From Takakia lepidozioides (Eukaryota; Streptophyta; Takakiopsida; Takakiales; Takakiaceae): a stretch of DNA of 64,000 bases. Shown here piece by piece: positions 10,500 through 21,955 of this stretch. How positions within the stretch are numbered: position 1 is the first letter of the stretch; each line of letters opens with the position of its first letter. The stretch covers positions 15,066,001 through 15,130,000 of the forward strand of contig CM060731.1 in NCBI GenBank assembly GCA_030704615.1. Reading direction: 5' to 3'. Both the position numbers and the translations under genes were made by a program. The notes under the pieces are model-generated. The model was not told where the DNA came from and ran no database searches. It was given only the letters and a program-made list of their open reading frames with translations.

Positions 10500-12820
10500 A
10501 AAAAGTGTGCATCCTTTTCACTTTAGTGATTAAACAACATAGTAACATGGACCATGTCAGTCAACTAACATAACCATTTATTGACCTTAAAATAACCTCC
10601 CACCTTAAAGAAAACGCTGATCGTTGATCTAGGTGAGACTCAATTGGGATCGTTGATCACGGAATGTGATCCCCTCTCATACATGTTAAGATTCATTCTT
10701 CCTGTCTCGACTTGATAATGCTCTCAAAGTGGCGCACGGTGGTTATTAACTTGTTCCATTAAGTGGTGTCATCATGAGAATGTATGAGTTAAAAGGGTTC
10801 CATTGGAGTTCCATTGTGGCCCACCACATGACCTAATTTGGACCACTTGTGATCAAAGCACCTTTTAAAGATGGCATATGGTTCGTTTTATGTATTTTTC
10901 TAGGGATCAGTTTCGGATACCCGCTCCATTTTAGGTGATTCTACCTTACAGTGGTTCTCCTAGGATGACCAAAAGAACTATTGACCAGCCCAGCAATGCC
11001 GAAGATGTCGGGGTCACCATCACAAAATCTGATCTCAATGGGAGACAACCCCCGTCTACGTACATCGTGTCCGTTGACACACAAAATGTAGGTTAGGATG
11101 TATGGGGCTTCGAGGCGTAATGGGCCATAACGCCTACGACACCTACGATACCCCTCGACCCTACGCATCTCATAGTAGAGTGTATTTCCCGCGGAAGAGC
11201 ACCCTCATCCGCGGAAAGAAGTTTGACGAAATAATAAAAGGACGTGGTCATTCCCACCTGAAAGCAACAGATGAATGCAAGATGGATGAATGTAGAGTTT
11301 ATGAGAAATAGATGGATGAGTGCGAACAATGCAAGCAAATGGATGATGTTTTATGGATGAGAGTACAATTGCTGAATATACAATGGATGTTGAAGGAATA
11401 ATGGAAACCCTCATGAATGGAGGATGCCTGAATACACACTAGATGAATGCACAAATGATATGACATGAGTGTGAGGGGTTTGTGGGATGGATTCATGAAG
11501 ATTGACATTTGAATCTGAGTGGATTGTTTGTTTCATTTTTTTTTCTGCCGGAACAACTGCAATGAAGTAAGGGAATTCAATTTTTTCCGAAGAGGCTGAA
11601 AACAATTAGAAAAAAATTGAGGCCAAAGAAAGGTTGTTTCAACGTTCATATGTCCCCTATAGCCGCTCAAGGCGGGCAGCGAATTTTAGAATGCCATTTT
11701 GTCATCGTGGCAAAATGGTGGCAAAAAAATTCCACGATAACGGTTTAAATTCGTTGTCTTTCTCTTTTCTACTTTGTTCCATGGGCCCTTGTCGTCATCA
11801 AACTGTTTCTATCTGTGTCTTTTCCATGACATATTTAAGTTCTCCTCTCTAGCCATTTCTCAGGACGGTTTGACTGAGAGTGCAACCACGTGTGTCACCT
11901 CTGTATAACATAGAGGGTTACATCGGCAAAGAATCAACATTTTGCTTCTTGGTATGATGCCAAAGCCAACCCTTACACTGACATTAAATGAACCTGTAAC
12001 ATGATTATCGTCGGATCTGTGCAAATCCTAGAGGGAAAATGTTGTGTGATGCTGAGGCAAGATTTGCTAGAGATCAATTGACGTCACCCCCCCATAGTGA
12101 AGCTTTAGGTCTTCACAGATATATGACCATAGTCTAGAGTGCTAACGTCTCCAAAAAGTTTGCCACAAATCCCTATGGCCATTTCAGGCAAACAGCTGTG
12201 CAGATCCTCTTGCAAACAAGGGTGTAGTTCTAAAACTGAATGCCAGTCAATAACTTGAACCCCAGGCGTCAAGGCTGTAGCACCAGCAAGGCAAATTTTG
12301 CAACTCATTGTATCAACATGTTTCAAGCTTTGCTGACAGTATTTCCAAGTAGCCCATCATTTCACAGTAAAGTTGTAAGGGGCAGAAATTTCTTCTTTTC
12401 TTTCAAACTCCCTTTCAGACTACTTCCGACCACGTTCCACATCAAAAAGTCATCTCTTTCCAGCTATGATTAGTCAAACAACACTCGTTTTAGGATCCGC
12501 CCACTTTCGGGAATTGGACACTTTCAACTAAGATTTCCATTGGAAGAGTTACGTCTTCTAATCGGCAGAACACAAATCTCCTCCAGAAAGGCGCGAACCA
12601 GAAGGTACAGTGAACCACCCAAAGGCGCCTCACCCATTGAGAAGCCATGGGAAGCTAAAGAAAGTCTAGTTAGAAGAATTAAACAATCTTTTATTTTAGG
12701 CTAGACTCTTTGTCTCTTTTAAGAACCAAATGTTATGTAAGATGGTTGATTAAAATGCCTCAAATGAGCTTATGACATATTATAGATTACTTGTGCAGCA
12801 TACTAGATATTTTTCCAATT
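10500..12820. other. CACTA interior without recognisable genes
   Basis: AT-rich interior filler. Near 10.64-10.68 kb GGGATCGTTGATC and GTGATCCCC form a weak inverted repeat. A minus-strand frame near 12105-12326 (containing GVQVIDWHSVLELHPCLQED) is open, but I do not recognise it. No splice-consistent gene was found. Confidence 0.4.
11270..11510 (+). repeat. Degenerate ATGGATGA-rich minisatellite
   Basis: About 240 bp in which ATGGATGA/ATGAATG units recur at irregular spacing, too diverged to give a fixed period. Confidence 0.5.
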
Positions 12821-12828
12821 CCCTCGTG

Positions 12829-13482
12829 CTACTGGGGGAACCACCTGGTCACATCGGGCATATGCTCTGGCACAAATTCTGCAAGTAGACCGGCGCGAAA
12901 TGCCTCATGTGCAATGTGATTGCGAGCTTGGGCATCAAGTCGTGGCTGCAATGTGCGTAGTGAACGACGCATCAATACTTATGTCATAATTTTGATTCAT
13001 GTATGCTTACCAATCATACTATATTATTAGATAAATCTAAATGTACCTTAAATGAATGTTAATGAGAGGGGTGGGAAAAACACTCACCTTTGCCGCATCC
13101 GCAATCTTGTTCTTCTTGTAATGTTTTTCGACAACATGCGGTCACCGCCTCGGTGATTTGGTGCCGCCCGGCGGTATCCGTTCTCAATACTTAGTGCACC
13201 AACACTCAATCCTGTCAGGGGGTCAAAGGTGGATGTGGTTGGACGGGGTGGCCCGCGAGGGGGCAACCCGCGGCACGCCCGACTCGATCCCGGAGTGTCA
13301 ACATCCTCCGCATTACCTGAAATTTGGCCCCGGTCCCTTTTACGATTGTGCCCGGCAGCCTGTATTGGATCAAGTGCGATGGGTGGTTCCTCGCCACAAA
13401 AAACGGTCGCTCTAGGGCCACAATCGATATGTGGTACTACCTCCCCATCCTCGAGGGAGACGGGTCGATGTTTCCTCACCAT
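12829..13482 (-). pseudogene. CACTA-internal coding remnant, two exons
   Basis: Exon 13088-13482 opens with ATG (MVRKHRPVSLEDGEVVPHID) and ends at a consensus donor (AAG/GTGAGT). Exon 12829-12945 after a TGCAG acceptor reads PRLDAQARNHIAHEAFRAGL, then LAEFVPEHMPDVTRWFPQ and a stop. The exon-final frame that matches exon 2 (EKHYKKNKIADAAK) differs from the ATG frame, so a frameshift lies near 13140. Position and style suggest the 5' gene of the CACTA element; no domain was identified. Confidence 0.4.
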
Positions 13483-13859
13483 CGTATCTTAATTAACACA
13501 CACCACCAACACTTTCATTTCTCAAAAACCGTTGGCAAAAAAACCCTATGCCTCAGCCTCGGGGCTTTCAAAATTGGTAACCAAAGGCGGAGCATCCCTA
13601 TGGTGCTAGAGCCCAAGACAATAAATCCTTCATCTCGTTCTATCTTCAGGATGCCCATACCATGGAAATTTTTTGTTGAGACCCAGCGCTTTGCGATTAT
13701 CAGATTGAACCACATTTTGGATATGCGAATCCTAATTACACTGTTTATCCTTTTACCCCAGACCACAACAAAAACTGCCAAATCAAAACCAACACCATAA
13801 AGAAAAGTAAACACCCTAACCCAGTACCATATGAAAATTAAAAAATTTAAAAATTAAAA

Positions 13860-14167
13860 ACCCAAAAGGCCCTAAACCCTAAACCCTAAACCCAGAAAGG
13901 CCGGCCGTCGCCCCCTGCGACACCCTCGTGTTGCATTTGACGACGAGTTTTTTTTTTTTTCAATTTTTACCTGGGGGTCGCACCCCGTGACGGAAAGCCG
14001 TCACGGGGGGGCGACGTGTTTTTATTTATTTATGGGGCCGGGGGTCGCAGCAAACGACGGCCCGCCGTCGCAAATATCATTTTTACACTTAAAAAAAAGG
14101 GCGGGGCGCAGGCGTACGACGGCCAGGCGTCACACGTAGGCCCCGTTTTTTTTTTTTTCCCTTAGTG
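13860..14167. repeat. Right subterminal region of CACTA element
   Basis: GC-rich stretch with GGGTCGC, GCGACG and CCGTCGC units mirroring the left end, T runs near 13950 and 14145-14158, and the right terminal inverted repeat ending TTAGTG at 14167. Confidence 0.65.
13870..13893 (-). repeat. Telomere-like TTTAGGG repeat, about 3 units
   Basis: The plus strand reads CCCTAAA about three times in tandem, the Arabidopsis-type telomere unit in minus orientation. It lies at the inner edge of the CACTA right subterminal zone, so it is interstitial and not a chromosome end. Confidence 0.8.
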
Positions 14168-14554
14168 CTGAAGCATCTCTTTTCCCTCCCGTTTTCGTTT
14201 GTTCTTTGGGAGAGAGGTAGTCAAGAGTGGGGTTTAAGGTGGAGGAGAACGCACCTACCTGCTACTGAGCCCGAGGTGGTCGCAAGGCCCCAAGGAGTTT
14301 GCCCCAATGCCGCTCTAACTCCCAAGGTAAGCACCTCCTCCTCCCTCACTTTCTCTCCTTGCTTTCTTGCCCCAAGCACGGCTGATGTCTCTCTCCCCTA
14401 TGTGGTAGGACGCCGCGCAAGGCGCGACCTAAACGAGTTGAAGAGAGATAGAGAGAGCCTGGTGGCGGGGGAAGAACCCGCGCCGCTCGCAGCTGTGACA
14501 CACGCAACAGCTCGCCACGCTAGCTCGCTTCAGCAGCAACAGCAGCAGCAGAGG
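14168..14554 (+). other. Flank between two TEs with possible Gln-tract exon
   Basis: A plus-strand frame from about 14411 encodes a hydrophilic stretch (RRARRDLNELKRDRESLV) followed by a seven-Gln run from CAG codons. It is bounded on the left by a possible TAG acceptor near 14409, with a possible GTAAGC donor at 14325 upstream. The gypsy element begins right after the CAG run. This could be the stub of an interrupted host gene, but nothing in the right flank continues it. Confidence 0.25.
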
Positions 14555-15279
14555 TGTCCGCGCACCTCACTTCGGTAAGCTCCCCTCAAGTCATAGTTAC
14601 TCGCTTTGATGCGCGCGCCTGACTCCCAACCTGGCCGTCCGGGCCAACTTGGAGCTTCGGCTGCTCACCGGGGCATAACGGTCCCCCTTTGTTTCTCCCA
14701 AAGAACCCTCCACCTATTTGAACCAGCGGGAATTCCCTTTGGTAGTTGGCAGTCCGGAAAGCTCCCCACTCTTTGGTCGCTTTCCGGCTCGCTCGCTTAC
14801 TCACTAGTTTTTGGTCACCAACGGGCTTGCACCGTTCTCGGGGTTACTACTCCCTATATATACTTCTGTAGCTGTCCGCGGGGGTTTCACAACCAGCCAT
14901 GCCATTTTATGGCGAACCACCACGAAAACCCTCGACTCCCGGTGATGAGTCGCGGTGAGTCTTGGCCCACTCACCACGGCCCCTATGGACCGTGATGAGT
15001 CCCAAGACTCCCCACGACTCCCACCACGAGGTCTCCGCCCCCATGGTGAGTCCTATGCCACCCCCACTAAGTCCCGCTAAGCTACCACCACCCCTTGTGG
15101 AGCCACCCCCACCGCAACCCGGTGTGCGGGGCTCCACCTAGTGAGCGCCTCCGCCTCCTTGAGTGCCTTGGGCACTCAAGGGTGCTTCAGCCCCCATACC
15201 TATCGCTGCCGCTGCCCCCCCCCAGGGGCAGCCCCTCATGTGTCCCGACCCCCTGCCCTCAAGGCAAAGGGCCGCGACA
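14555..15279 (-). repeat. 3' LTR of the chromovirus
   Basis: 725 bp, nearly identical to 20773-21499. The few differences are mostly one-base gains or losses in homopolymers. Ends TGTCCGCG (left) and CGCGACA (right); the extra C near the left end breaks the otherwise perfect terminal inverted repeat. A weak purine-rich tract (GGTAGGGGTG on the minus strand) flanks it as candidate polypurine tract. Confidence 0.95.
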
Positions 15280-16184
15280 CACACCCCTACCAACAGGGAG
15301 TCGATGTCCTCATCGACTTGTCCATTTTGTAGAAACGAACATCCAAGTTGTGGCGTCCCACATCAAGGAGTTTGTTTCCGTACCATGGCGTCTCATGGCA
15401 AAGAACCAAACCCCACACTTGACTCTACTCTCCACTAGCTAGTTCGGCCGTCTTCCTCCAAGTCCGGCCAAGGGTGGAGCCTCTCTAGCTCCTCCCAGTG
15501 CACTCTTCTTGGCCTACTTCAAGGCCAAGGAACGATCCTCCCCGAGGATCGAATCGCCTTATTGCAACAACATTGCTTGCGATCGCTCATGATGCCGCTT
15601 TTGGCATCACCTTGAGCAAGGGTTCACCTGGAACCCTCTTTGACTAGGAAGATAACCTTGAACCAACCGTGCGCCCCAATCACTGCAATTGGGTCCGCCT
15701 TGGAATGCTGGCCTGAGGTACGGGAACACGCCGAAGCCGCACTACGACTTCGTCCCGAGGCTACACGATTATAGTACGTGAACGGAAGCACGTAGCTTCC
15801 GCGTTAGCCCGCACTACAAGGCAACCCCCTCGGTAGCGCAGTTATAGTATGCGCACGCGCCAGGTGCGTACTAGCACGTGAACTCCCAAGAAGGCGCAAG
15901 TTTCCTTGCCCCTTGGATGGGGTCACCCGATTTCGGCACTACGCAAACACACGATTAACCCAATTTACCTCTCCCACTTTTATAAGCTAGCATGCATTCT
16001 ACACACTAGCCAACCATACCATGCATCACCATTCCAAACAAAATAGGACGCACAACATTTGGAATCCATTTCATTTATAGCACGTTTTGTACAATACAAG
16101 TTTTTGCAACTGGATTCCTAAGCTAGCTAAACCGGGCTAAGCATGCATTTCCTCCCCCACGCTCCAAGGTTGATGTCCCCATCA

Positions 16185-19100
16185 ACGCTTCTTCTTCCGC
16201 TTTTGAGGTCGCCCTTCGAAAGCTGCAACCGCCTCGGATGCGTTTCCCATTTCTGAGGCACGCACCCAAGATGCCTCCACATGATGATAGCCCTTCCATT
16301 TGACGAGATACTCCGTTTCTCGGTTCTTGAACCTCCTCGACTTAAGTATTGCCTCCACCTCGTACTCAGGTTCATTTTCATGATCCAACAGCATAGGTGG
16401 CGGACGCAACACTTGATGCCGATTCGGACGTGCTTCATCTTTTCAAAAGGGAGACATGGAATACTGGGTGCACTTTGCTGTTTGCCGGCAGCTCCAATTC
16501 ATACACATCCTCATTCATAACCTTCCGAATGCGAAAGGGTCCCGCATACGGAGGCACGAACTTCGGACTCACTTCCGGAGGTAGTCGGAAATTCTTGATG
16601 TTCAACCAGACCTCCGTGCCTGCCTCAAACTTCACTTCCCTCCGCTTCCGATTCGCCTGCCTTTCATACCGTTTCCTAGCTTTGGCAATGTTGTACTTTG
16701 CGAGCTTCAACAAACGCTCGCGTTCTTCCAGTACCGCCGCTACTGCCGGTTCCTCAACGTCCTAGGCGGCCCAACTTGTCGGCACCAGATGTGCTTTTCC
16801 ATAGACCAATACGAAAGGGGAAACTCCCGTTGCGGAGTGTTCTGTGTTATTATAACAGAACTCTGCCGCGTCTAAGTGTTCCACCCAGTCTGTTTGGTCT
16901 GCCGACACGTAATTCCGCAAGATCTGCTTCACTACGGAATTCACTCTTTATGTTTGGCCGTCGGTCATAGGTCGGAAGGCGGTGCTCATCTTCAGCCTCG
17001 TCCCCATCCTCTTCCAAAGTGCCCTCCAAAATTTACTCGTAAACTTTGGATCGCGGTCCGAGACAATATCCTTCGGGACTCTATGATGCTTTAAGACGTG
17101 GGCGAAATAAAGTCGCCCTGTCTCCTGCGCCGTTGCCGTCTCCTTGGTGGGGATGAAATGGCCCATTTTACTGAACCTATCCACCACCACCATGATTGCA
17201 TCGAATCCTTTTGACAGCGGCATAACAGTCATGAAATCCATCGAGACGCTTTCCCAAGTCCCCTCTGGAATCGGCAAGGGTTGTAACAGCCCCGCTTGCT
17301 TTTTGTACTCGCTCCGGTTTTGTTGGCATGTGGTGCATGTCTTGACATACTCCTCTGCCTCCTCCCTCATTTTGGGCCAGAAATACTCTTTCTTCAAGAG
17401 TGCCGCAGTGCGCTTGGCTCCGCCGTGGCCCGCAAGCGGGCTATCATGGCATTCTCTCAAGAGGCTATCTCTGATCCCTCCCTTTGGCACGTAGAGACGT
17501 TTTTGCTTATACCGGAGCAGTCCATTTTGCAAGTGGAACTGCGATTTAACCCCCATCCTCAAGTCCTGCATCACGGACTTCGCCAGCTCATCCTTCCAGC
17601 AAGCCTTCCGGATCTTCTTTTGGAGCGCCGTCTCGCCCCTGTACACCAACAGGAGCTGCTGCTTTCTACTTAAAGCATCGGCCACCACATTGTCCCGTCC
17701 CGGTTTGTACTGGATATCCACGTCGAACACCGCCAAAGTATCTTGCCACCTAAGTTGTTTTGGGGACAACTTGGGCTGCGTGGCAAAATACTTCACTGTG
17801 ACATTGTCCGTGAACACCTTCACTGGGTTGGAACCAACATAGTGGCGCCAAAGCTCAAGGCAATGCACCACCGCCTTCATCTCTTTTTCGTGCGTCGGCC
17901 ACCGTCGCTCCACTTCATTCAGTTTCTTACTTTCGTAAGCCACTGGACGTCCATCTTGCATAAGTACACCCCCAATCGCGAAGTCCGACGCATCTATATG
18001 AATCTCAAATGAACGATCGAACTCCGGGATTTTCAAGACTGGAGCTTCCGCCATCCGCTGCTTCAATTCAGCAAAAGCTTGGCCACAAAATGTGTTCCAT
18101 ACCCAGACTTTGGATTTACACAGAAGGTCCGACAGCGGCCCCGCGATCTTGGCGAAATTTCTCACATACTTCCGGTAATAGGAGGCGAGTCCTAGGAAGG
18201 ATCGCACTCCCGGGACCGAAGTCGGAGGCTCCCAGTCCAAGATCGCCATCACCTTTCTGTCATCCATTTTGATCCCATCCTGTGTAATCACATGCCCCAA
18301 GAACTCCACTTTCGTGACCCCGAATTCGCGCTTTGAAGCTTTGGCATACAGCTTCCCTTCTCGCAATTTTTGGAACACCCTTTTGAGGTGCTCCAGGTGC
18401 TCCTTCTTTGTTTTCGAGTACACCAGGATGTCGTCGATGTACACGATCACAAAGTCATCCAATCACTCCTGAAAAAGGCTGTTCATCAGCGTGCTAAATG
18501 TCGCTGGTGCATTGGTGAGCCCAAAAGGCATCACCAAGAACTCATATGAACCATACCTTGTCCTGCACGCGGTCTTCTCATCATCTCCTTCCGCCACCCG
18601 AATTTGATGATAGCCGGAGCGCAAGTCGATTCGGCTGTGCCAACCGATCGAAGAGGTCGTCGATCCTTGGCAAAGGGTACCGGTTTTTGATAGTTACCTT
18701 ATTCAGAGCCCTGTAATCGACACACATCCGCAGCGTCCCATCCTTCTTGTCTGCGAATAGCACCGGGGCTCCGTAAGGTGACTTACTCGGCCGGATGTAC
18801 CCCTTTGACACTAGATCCTTGAGCTGAGTCTTCAGCTCGACCAACTCCCTGTGGCTCAACCGGTAGGGTGCCTTGGCAGGCGGTTCCGTTCCCGGTATCA
18901 CCTCAATCTTGTGGTCAACTCCTCTTCGCGGTGGCAAGCCGCTTGGTAAATCCTCCGGCATCACATCCTGGTATTTCTCCAAAATCCCCTTGATCCAATC
19001 TGGGCTCGGCTCCCCATCGCCTTCTCCCTTCACTTCTCTAATGTAAAGCAAAAACTGGGGTTCGTGTGCCTCCTCCACGGCCCTCCCTTGCTGACAGAAG

Positions 19101-19800
19101 GTTTATTCGCCCTCCCACGGATTTGGGCGTTTCCGACACTCGTAAGACCTCGCCACCATTCCCACATGGCAGCGTGACTACTCTCTTGCGGCCATCTATG
19201 ACCGCTCCGGATTTGCTCAAAAAGGTCATCCCCAAATGAGATCTACTCCATCGATCTGCAGATGGTGAAGTTCTCACGTCCCTCCCAATTCCCCGGTTGA
19301 AGAGGAACATCAAACGCCAACCTTGTCGCCAACTGTGGTTTTCCTTTGGCAGAACGCACCTCAATAGAGGCCCCCACGTCACTTGTCGGGAGTCCCAGCT
19401 TTTGTGCCATTGCCGGTGTCATGAAGGAGTGCGACGCTCCTGTGTCCACCAACAACGACACATTAGTTCCGGATATTATCCCATCCACGAACAATAACTG
19501 ACTCCCTTTTCGTAAGGCGCCAATTTCCTGATACAACTCACAAGAAAATTTGCCTACCTTGCAAGTCCTGGCGACCACCGCTTCCACCAAGCGACTGATG
19601 GTATCTTCCGACAGCTCCGTGGTCGCCCGAGTCATGTTCAATTGCCGGGGCTTCGTGCACTTCTTGGCCATGTGCCCGGGCTCCCCACAATTGAAACACA
19701 CTCCATCAAAGGTCGCCTTCTGTCCGCCATAAGCCGCTCCACCCGCTTTTCCTTTCGAAGCACCGGGTGCCGCCTTGACGTGTGAAGGCCCTCCCTTCAA
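16185..19800 (-). pseudogene. Gypsy pol: protease, RT, RNase H, integrase, chromodomain
   Basis: Zinc knuckle CFNCGEPGHMAKKC (about 19680) and protease LLVDTGASHSFM (about 19440) precede RT with [20 protein letters not shown] and YIDDILVYS. RNase H starts with DASDFAIGGVLM. The integrase HHCC finger spans HDSPLAGHGGAKRTAALLKK to CTTCQQNR, with catalytic core DFMTVMP..VVVDRFSKMGHF..D and TDGQT. An HPVFHVSLLKR tail leads to a chromodomain (EYEVEAILKSRRFKNRETEY, then LVKWKGYHHVEASW) near 16200-16370. Breaks seen: a frameshift after the protease (about 19240), loss of a few RT residues with a frameshift (about 18635), stops near 18463, 16945 and 16762, and an extra A near 16440. Confidence 0.9.
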
Positions 19801-20717
19801 TTTCCACGTGCCATTGTCGCCGCGTGGCCTATCCCACTTCTTTTCGGTCGGAAGGAGTCACCTTCCCGCCGGGTCTTCTTGTGGTTCAGCTCCGTACGGC
19901 CTTGTCTCTCACCCCTAGGAACATCCGAGAAACATTCAGCCCTCTCGATTGCCTCGTTTAAAGTCTTGGGTGACTTCTCCTCCAACTTCCGCCTAGCCCA
20001 TGGGGCCAGTCCCGCCACAAAGTTGAAGACCATTTCTGGTTCTGCCATGTCCGCGACTTCGAGCAACAGCACATTGAAAGCCTGGACATACCCCCGAATG
20101 TCATCTGTTTGCTTCAAATTCCTCATCTTGTCCCGGGCAAGCCAGGACGCGTTGAGGGGCACAAACTGTCTCTTCATCAATTCCTTGAACCCACTCCAGT
20201 TCAAGGTTTCCGGGCTTGGACCTCGGTCGTGAAGGCGTTTCTTCCACCATTGTTGAGCATAGCCCCTCAAATAGGTGAGAGCCACTTCCACCCGATCCTC
20301 GTCACTCAACTTGGCCGCCCGGAAGTACTGCTCTAGCTCCAGGAGCCAGGTGTTGAGTGCCTTCCGATTTCGGACGCCCTCGAAGGTGCCGGGTTCCTTA
20401 GGCTTCACCTTAAACTTTGCCTTAGTGGAAGTGGCATTAGCCGCCTTCAACACGTCTTTCAACGTCCCGCCAAACTGCGCCAACAACCCTTCCCAAAAGG
20501 CTGCCGGCATGGGAGGCATCTCTTGGTTTGTCAGAGCTCTCAAGGATTCCTCGGGCTCCGACTCCTCGGATTCCTCCCGCTCTTGAGCGGCCTCGTTCTC
20601 GGAAACATGCATCGCTTCCTCAAACGGCCGCCTCGGTGACACGTCGCCCCCATCGGGCTCACCGGGATCATCATCTTTTGGGCCGTTCCGCTTTCGCTTC
20701 GGCTTGCCCGACCCCAT
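19797..20717 (-). pseudogene. Gypsy gag
   Basis: Starts at ATG 20717 (MGSGKPKRKRNG), acidic and Ser/Glu-rich up to about residue 75, then a retrotransposon gag domain (FEGVRNRKALNTWLLELEQY, then LTYLRGYAQQWWKK and FNFVAGLAPWARRKLEE). The frame ends at 19797, just before the zinc-knuckle segment, which continues in another frame; a one-base shift near 19800 separates them. It encodes the capsid-forming protein of the element. Confidence 0.85.
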
Positions 20718-20749
20718 GATGAGGCCAATCCCAAGGACGATCGCGTACT

Positions 20750-20772
20750 GAACTCTAAGCTCTGATACCAAA
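20750..20772 (-). promoter_or_regulatory. Primer-binding site, tRNA-iMet
   Basis: The minus strand next to the right LTR reads TTTGGTATCAGAGC. TGGTATCAGAGC is the plant initiator-Met tRNA 3'-end complement used to prime minus-strand DNA synthesis, which fixes the element's orientation. Confidence 0.9.
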
Positions 20773-21499
20773 TGTCGCGCACCTCACTTCGGTAAGCTCC
20801 CCCCTCAAGTCATAGTTACTCGCTTTGATGCGCGCGCCTGACTCCCAACCTGGCCGCCGGCCAACTTGGAGCTTCGGCTGCTCACCGGGGCATAACGGTC
20901 CCCCTTTGTTCTCCCAAAGAACCCTCCACCTATTTGGAACCAGTGGGAATTCCCTTTGGTAGTTGGCAGTCCGGAATAGCTCCCCACTCTTTGGTCGCTT
21001 TCCGGCTCGCTCGATTACTCACTAGTTTTTGGTCACCAACGGGCTTGCACCGTTCTCGGGGTTACTACTCCCTATATATACTTCTGTAGCTGTCCGCGGG
21101 GGTTTCACAACCAGCCATGCCATTTTATGGCGAACCACCACGAAAACCCTCGACTCCCGGTGATGAGTCGCGGTGAGTCTTGGCCCACTCACCACGGCCC
21201 CTATGGACCGTGATGAGTCCCAAGACTCCCCACGACTCCCACCACGAGGTCTCCGCCCCCATGGTGAGTCCTATGCCACCCCCACTAAGTCCCGCTAAGC
21301 TACCACCACCCCTTGTGGAGCCACCCCCACCGCAACCCGGTGTGCGGGGCTCCACCTAGTGAGCGCCTCCGCCTCCTTGAGTGCCTTGGGCACTCAAGGG
21401 TGCTTCAGCCCCCCATACCTATCGCTGCCGCTGCCCCCACCACAGGGGCAGCCCCTCATGTGTCCCGACCCCCTACCCTCAAGGCAAAGGGCCGCGACA
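20773..21499 (-). repeat. 5' LTR of the chromovirus
   Basis: 727 bp bounded by TGTCGCG and CGCGACA. A TATATATA-type box lies near 21070 (plus strand CTATATATAC), suitable as the element's promoter region. The AGAGG duplication follows at 21500-21504. Confidence 0.95.
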
Positions 21500-21504
21500 A
21501 GAGG

Positions 21505-21955
21505 TACGTCAGGGAAATTGCACTCTTTCCTCTCTGCTTCTGTTTACTGTTCAAATGTAGTCTTCCTGCCCTGACTTTAAATTTAGGTATGGTGCCAAGA
21601 GTGGATAGACCCTTGAGCGCATCCATGATGTCATCCCCCATGTCACAGACTGGAAACAGGTTCAGGGAAGTTTTCTTCCTAACTTCATTTTCATCGGACA
21701 ATTTTCTGGTAATAGACATGGCTTTGGACACTACACTCTCTAAGTCAGGTTTATCCAGCAAGGTCAAGACTTGCGGGTCCAGATTCAGATCTTTGAGAAT
21801 CTCTTCTACTCTCTTTTCCCAGGGCTTACCCTGTTTGACAGGGCGGTTCTGTTTCCAAGATATAGAGTCGATTAACTTAGGATATCTGGTGTTGGACATA
21901 TGTTACAGCTGAACCCACCATCTGACCTTGAATTTATCTCGTCGGGAGCTTAAAA
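21505..21955 (-). mobile_element. LINE 3' fragment
   Basis: The minus strand encodes a C-terminal LINE ORF2 segment beginning [18 protein letters not shown]. It aligns along its length with 60237-60572, where the same segment lies at the 3' end of a LINE with endonuclease and RT. The two copies differ at roughly one base in seven by eye, and the 60-kb copy lacks about 35 bp. This copy ends abruptly at 21.95 kb. The chromovirus inserted at its 3' side. Confidence 0.75.

Larger units (their letters stand above)
5806..14167. mobile_element. CACTA (En/Spm) DNA transposon, defective
   Basis: The left end begins CACTACAGGAAAA. The right end, read inward on the minus strand, begins CACTAAGGGAAAA; both ends continue with GGGGCCT and then GACGCC, so these are true terminal inverted repeats. 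Subterminal zones are GC-rich and full of GCGAC/GTCGC motifs, as expected of transposase-binding arrays. The 8.36-kb interior holds minus-strand remnants of Tnp2 and of a Transposase_24 (TnpA-like) gene. The flanking triplets (TGC left, CTG right) do not form a clean 3-bp duplication. The element abuts the palindrome array, with the last palindrome only 76 bp away. Confidence 0.8.
14555..21499 (-). mobile_element. Full-length Ty3/gypsy chromovirus (defective coding region)
   Basis: A 6945-bp element with 725/727-bp LTRs, LTR termini TGTC..GCG and CGCGACA, and an identical 5-bp target duplication AGAGG on both sides (14550-14554, 21500-21504). The primer site next to the right LTR reads TGGTATCAGAGC on the minus strand, matching initiator-Met tRNA. 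Gene order on the minus strand is gag, zinc knuckle, protease, reverse transcriptase, RNase H, integrase, chromodomain. About 850 bp between the chromodomain stop and the left LTR is non-coding. Frame breaks throughout make it non-autonomous as read. Confidence 0.95.

Noticed and set aside
14907-15137. Gly-rich minus-strand frame repeated identically at 21125-21355
   Set aside because: It lies inside both LTRs; duplication comes from the LTR pair and not from a gene family.
17144-18472. Several plus-strand frames
   Set aside because: Shadows of the minus-strand gypsy pol, which shows clear RT, RNase H and integrase motifs.
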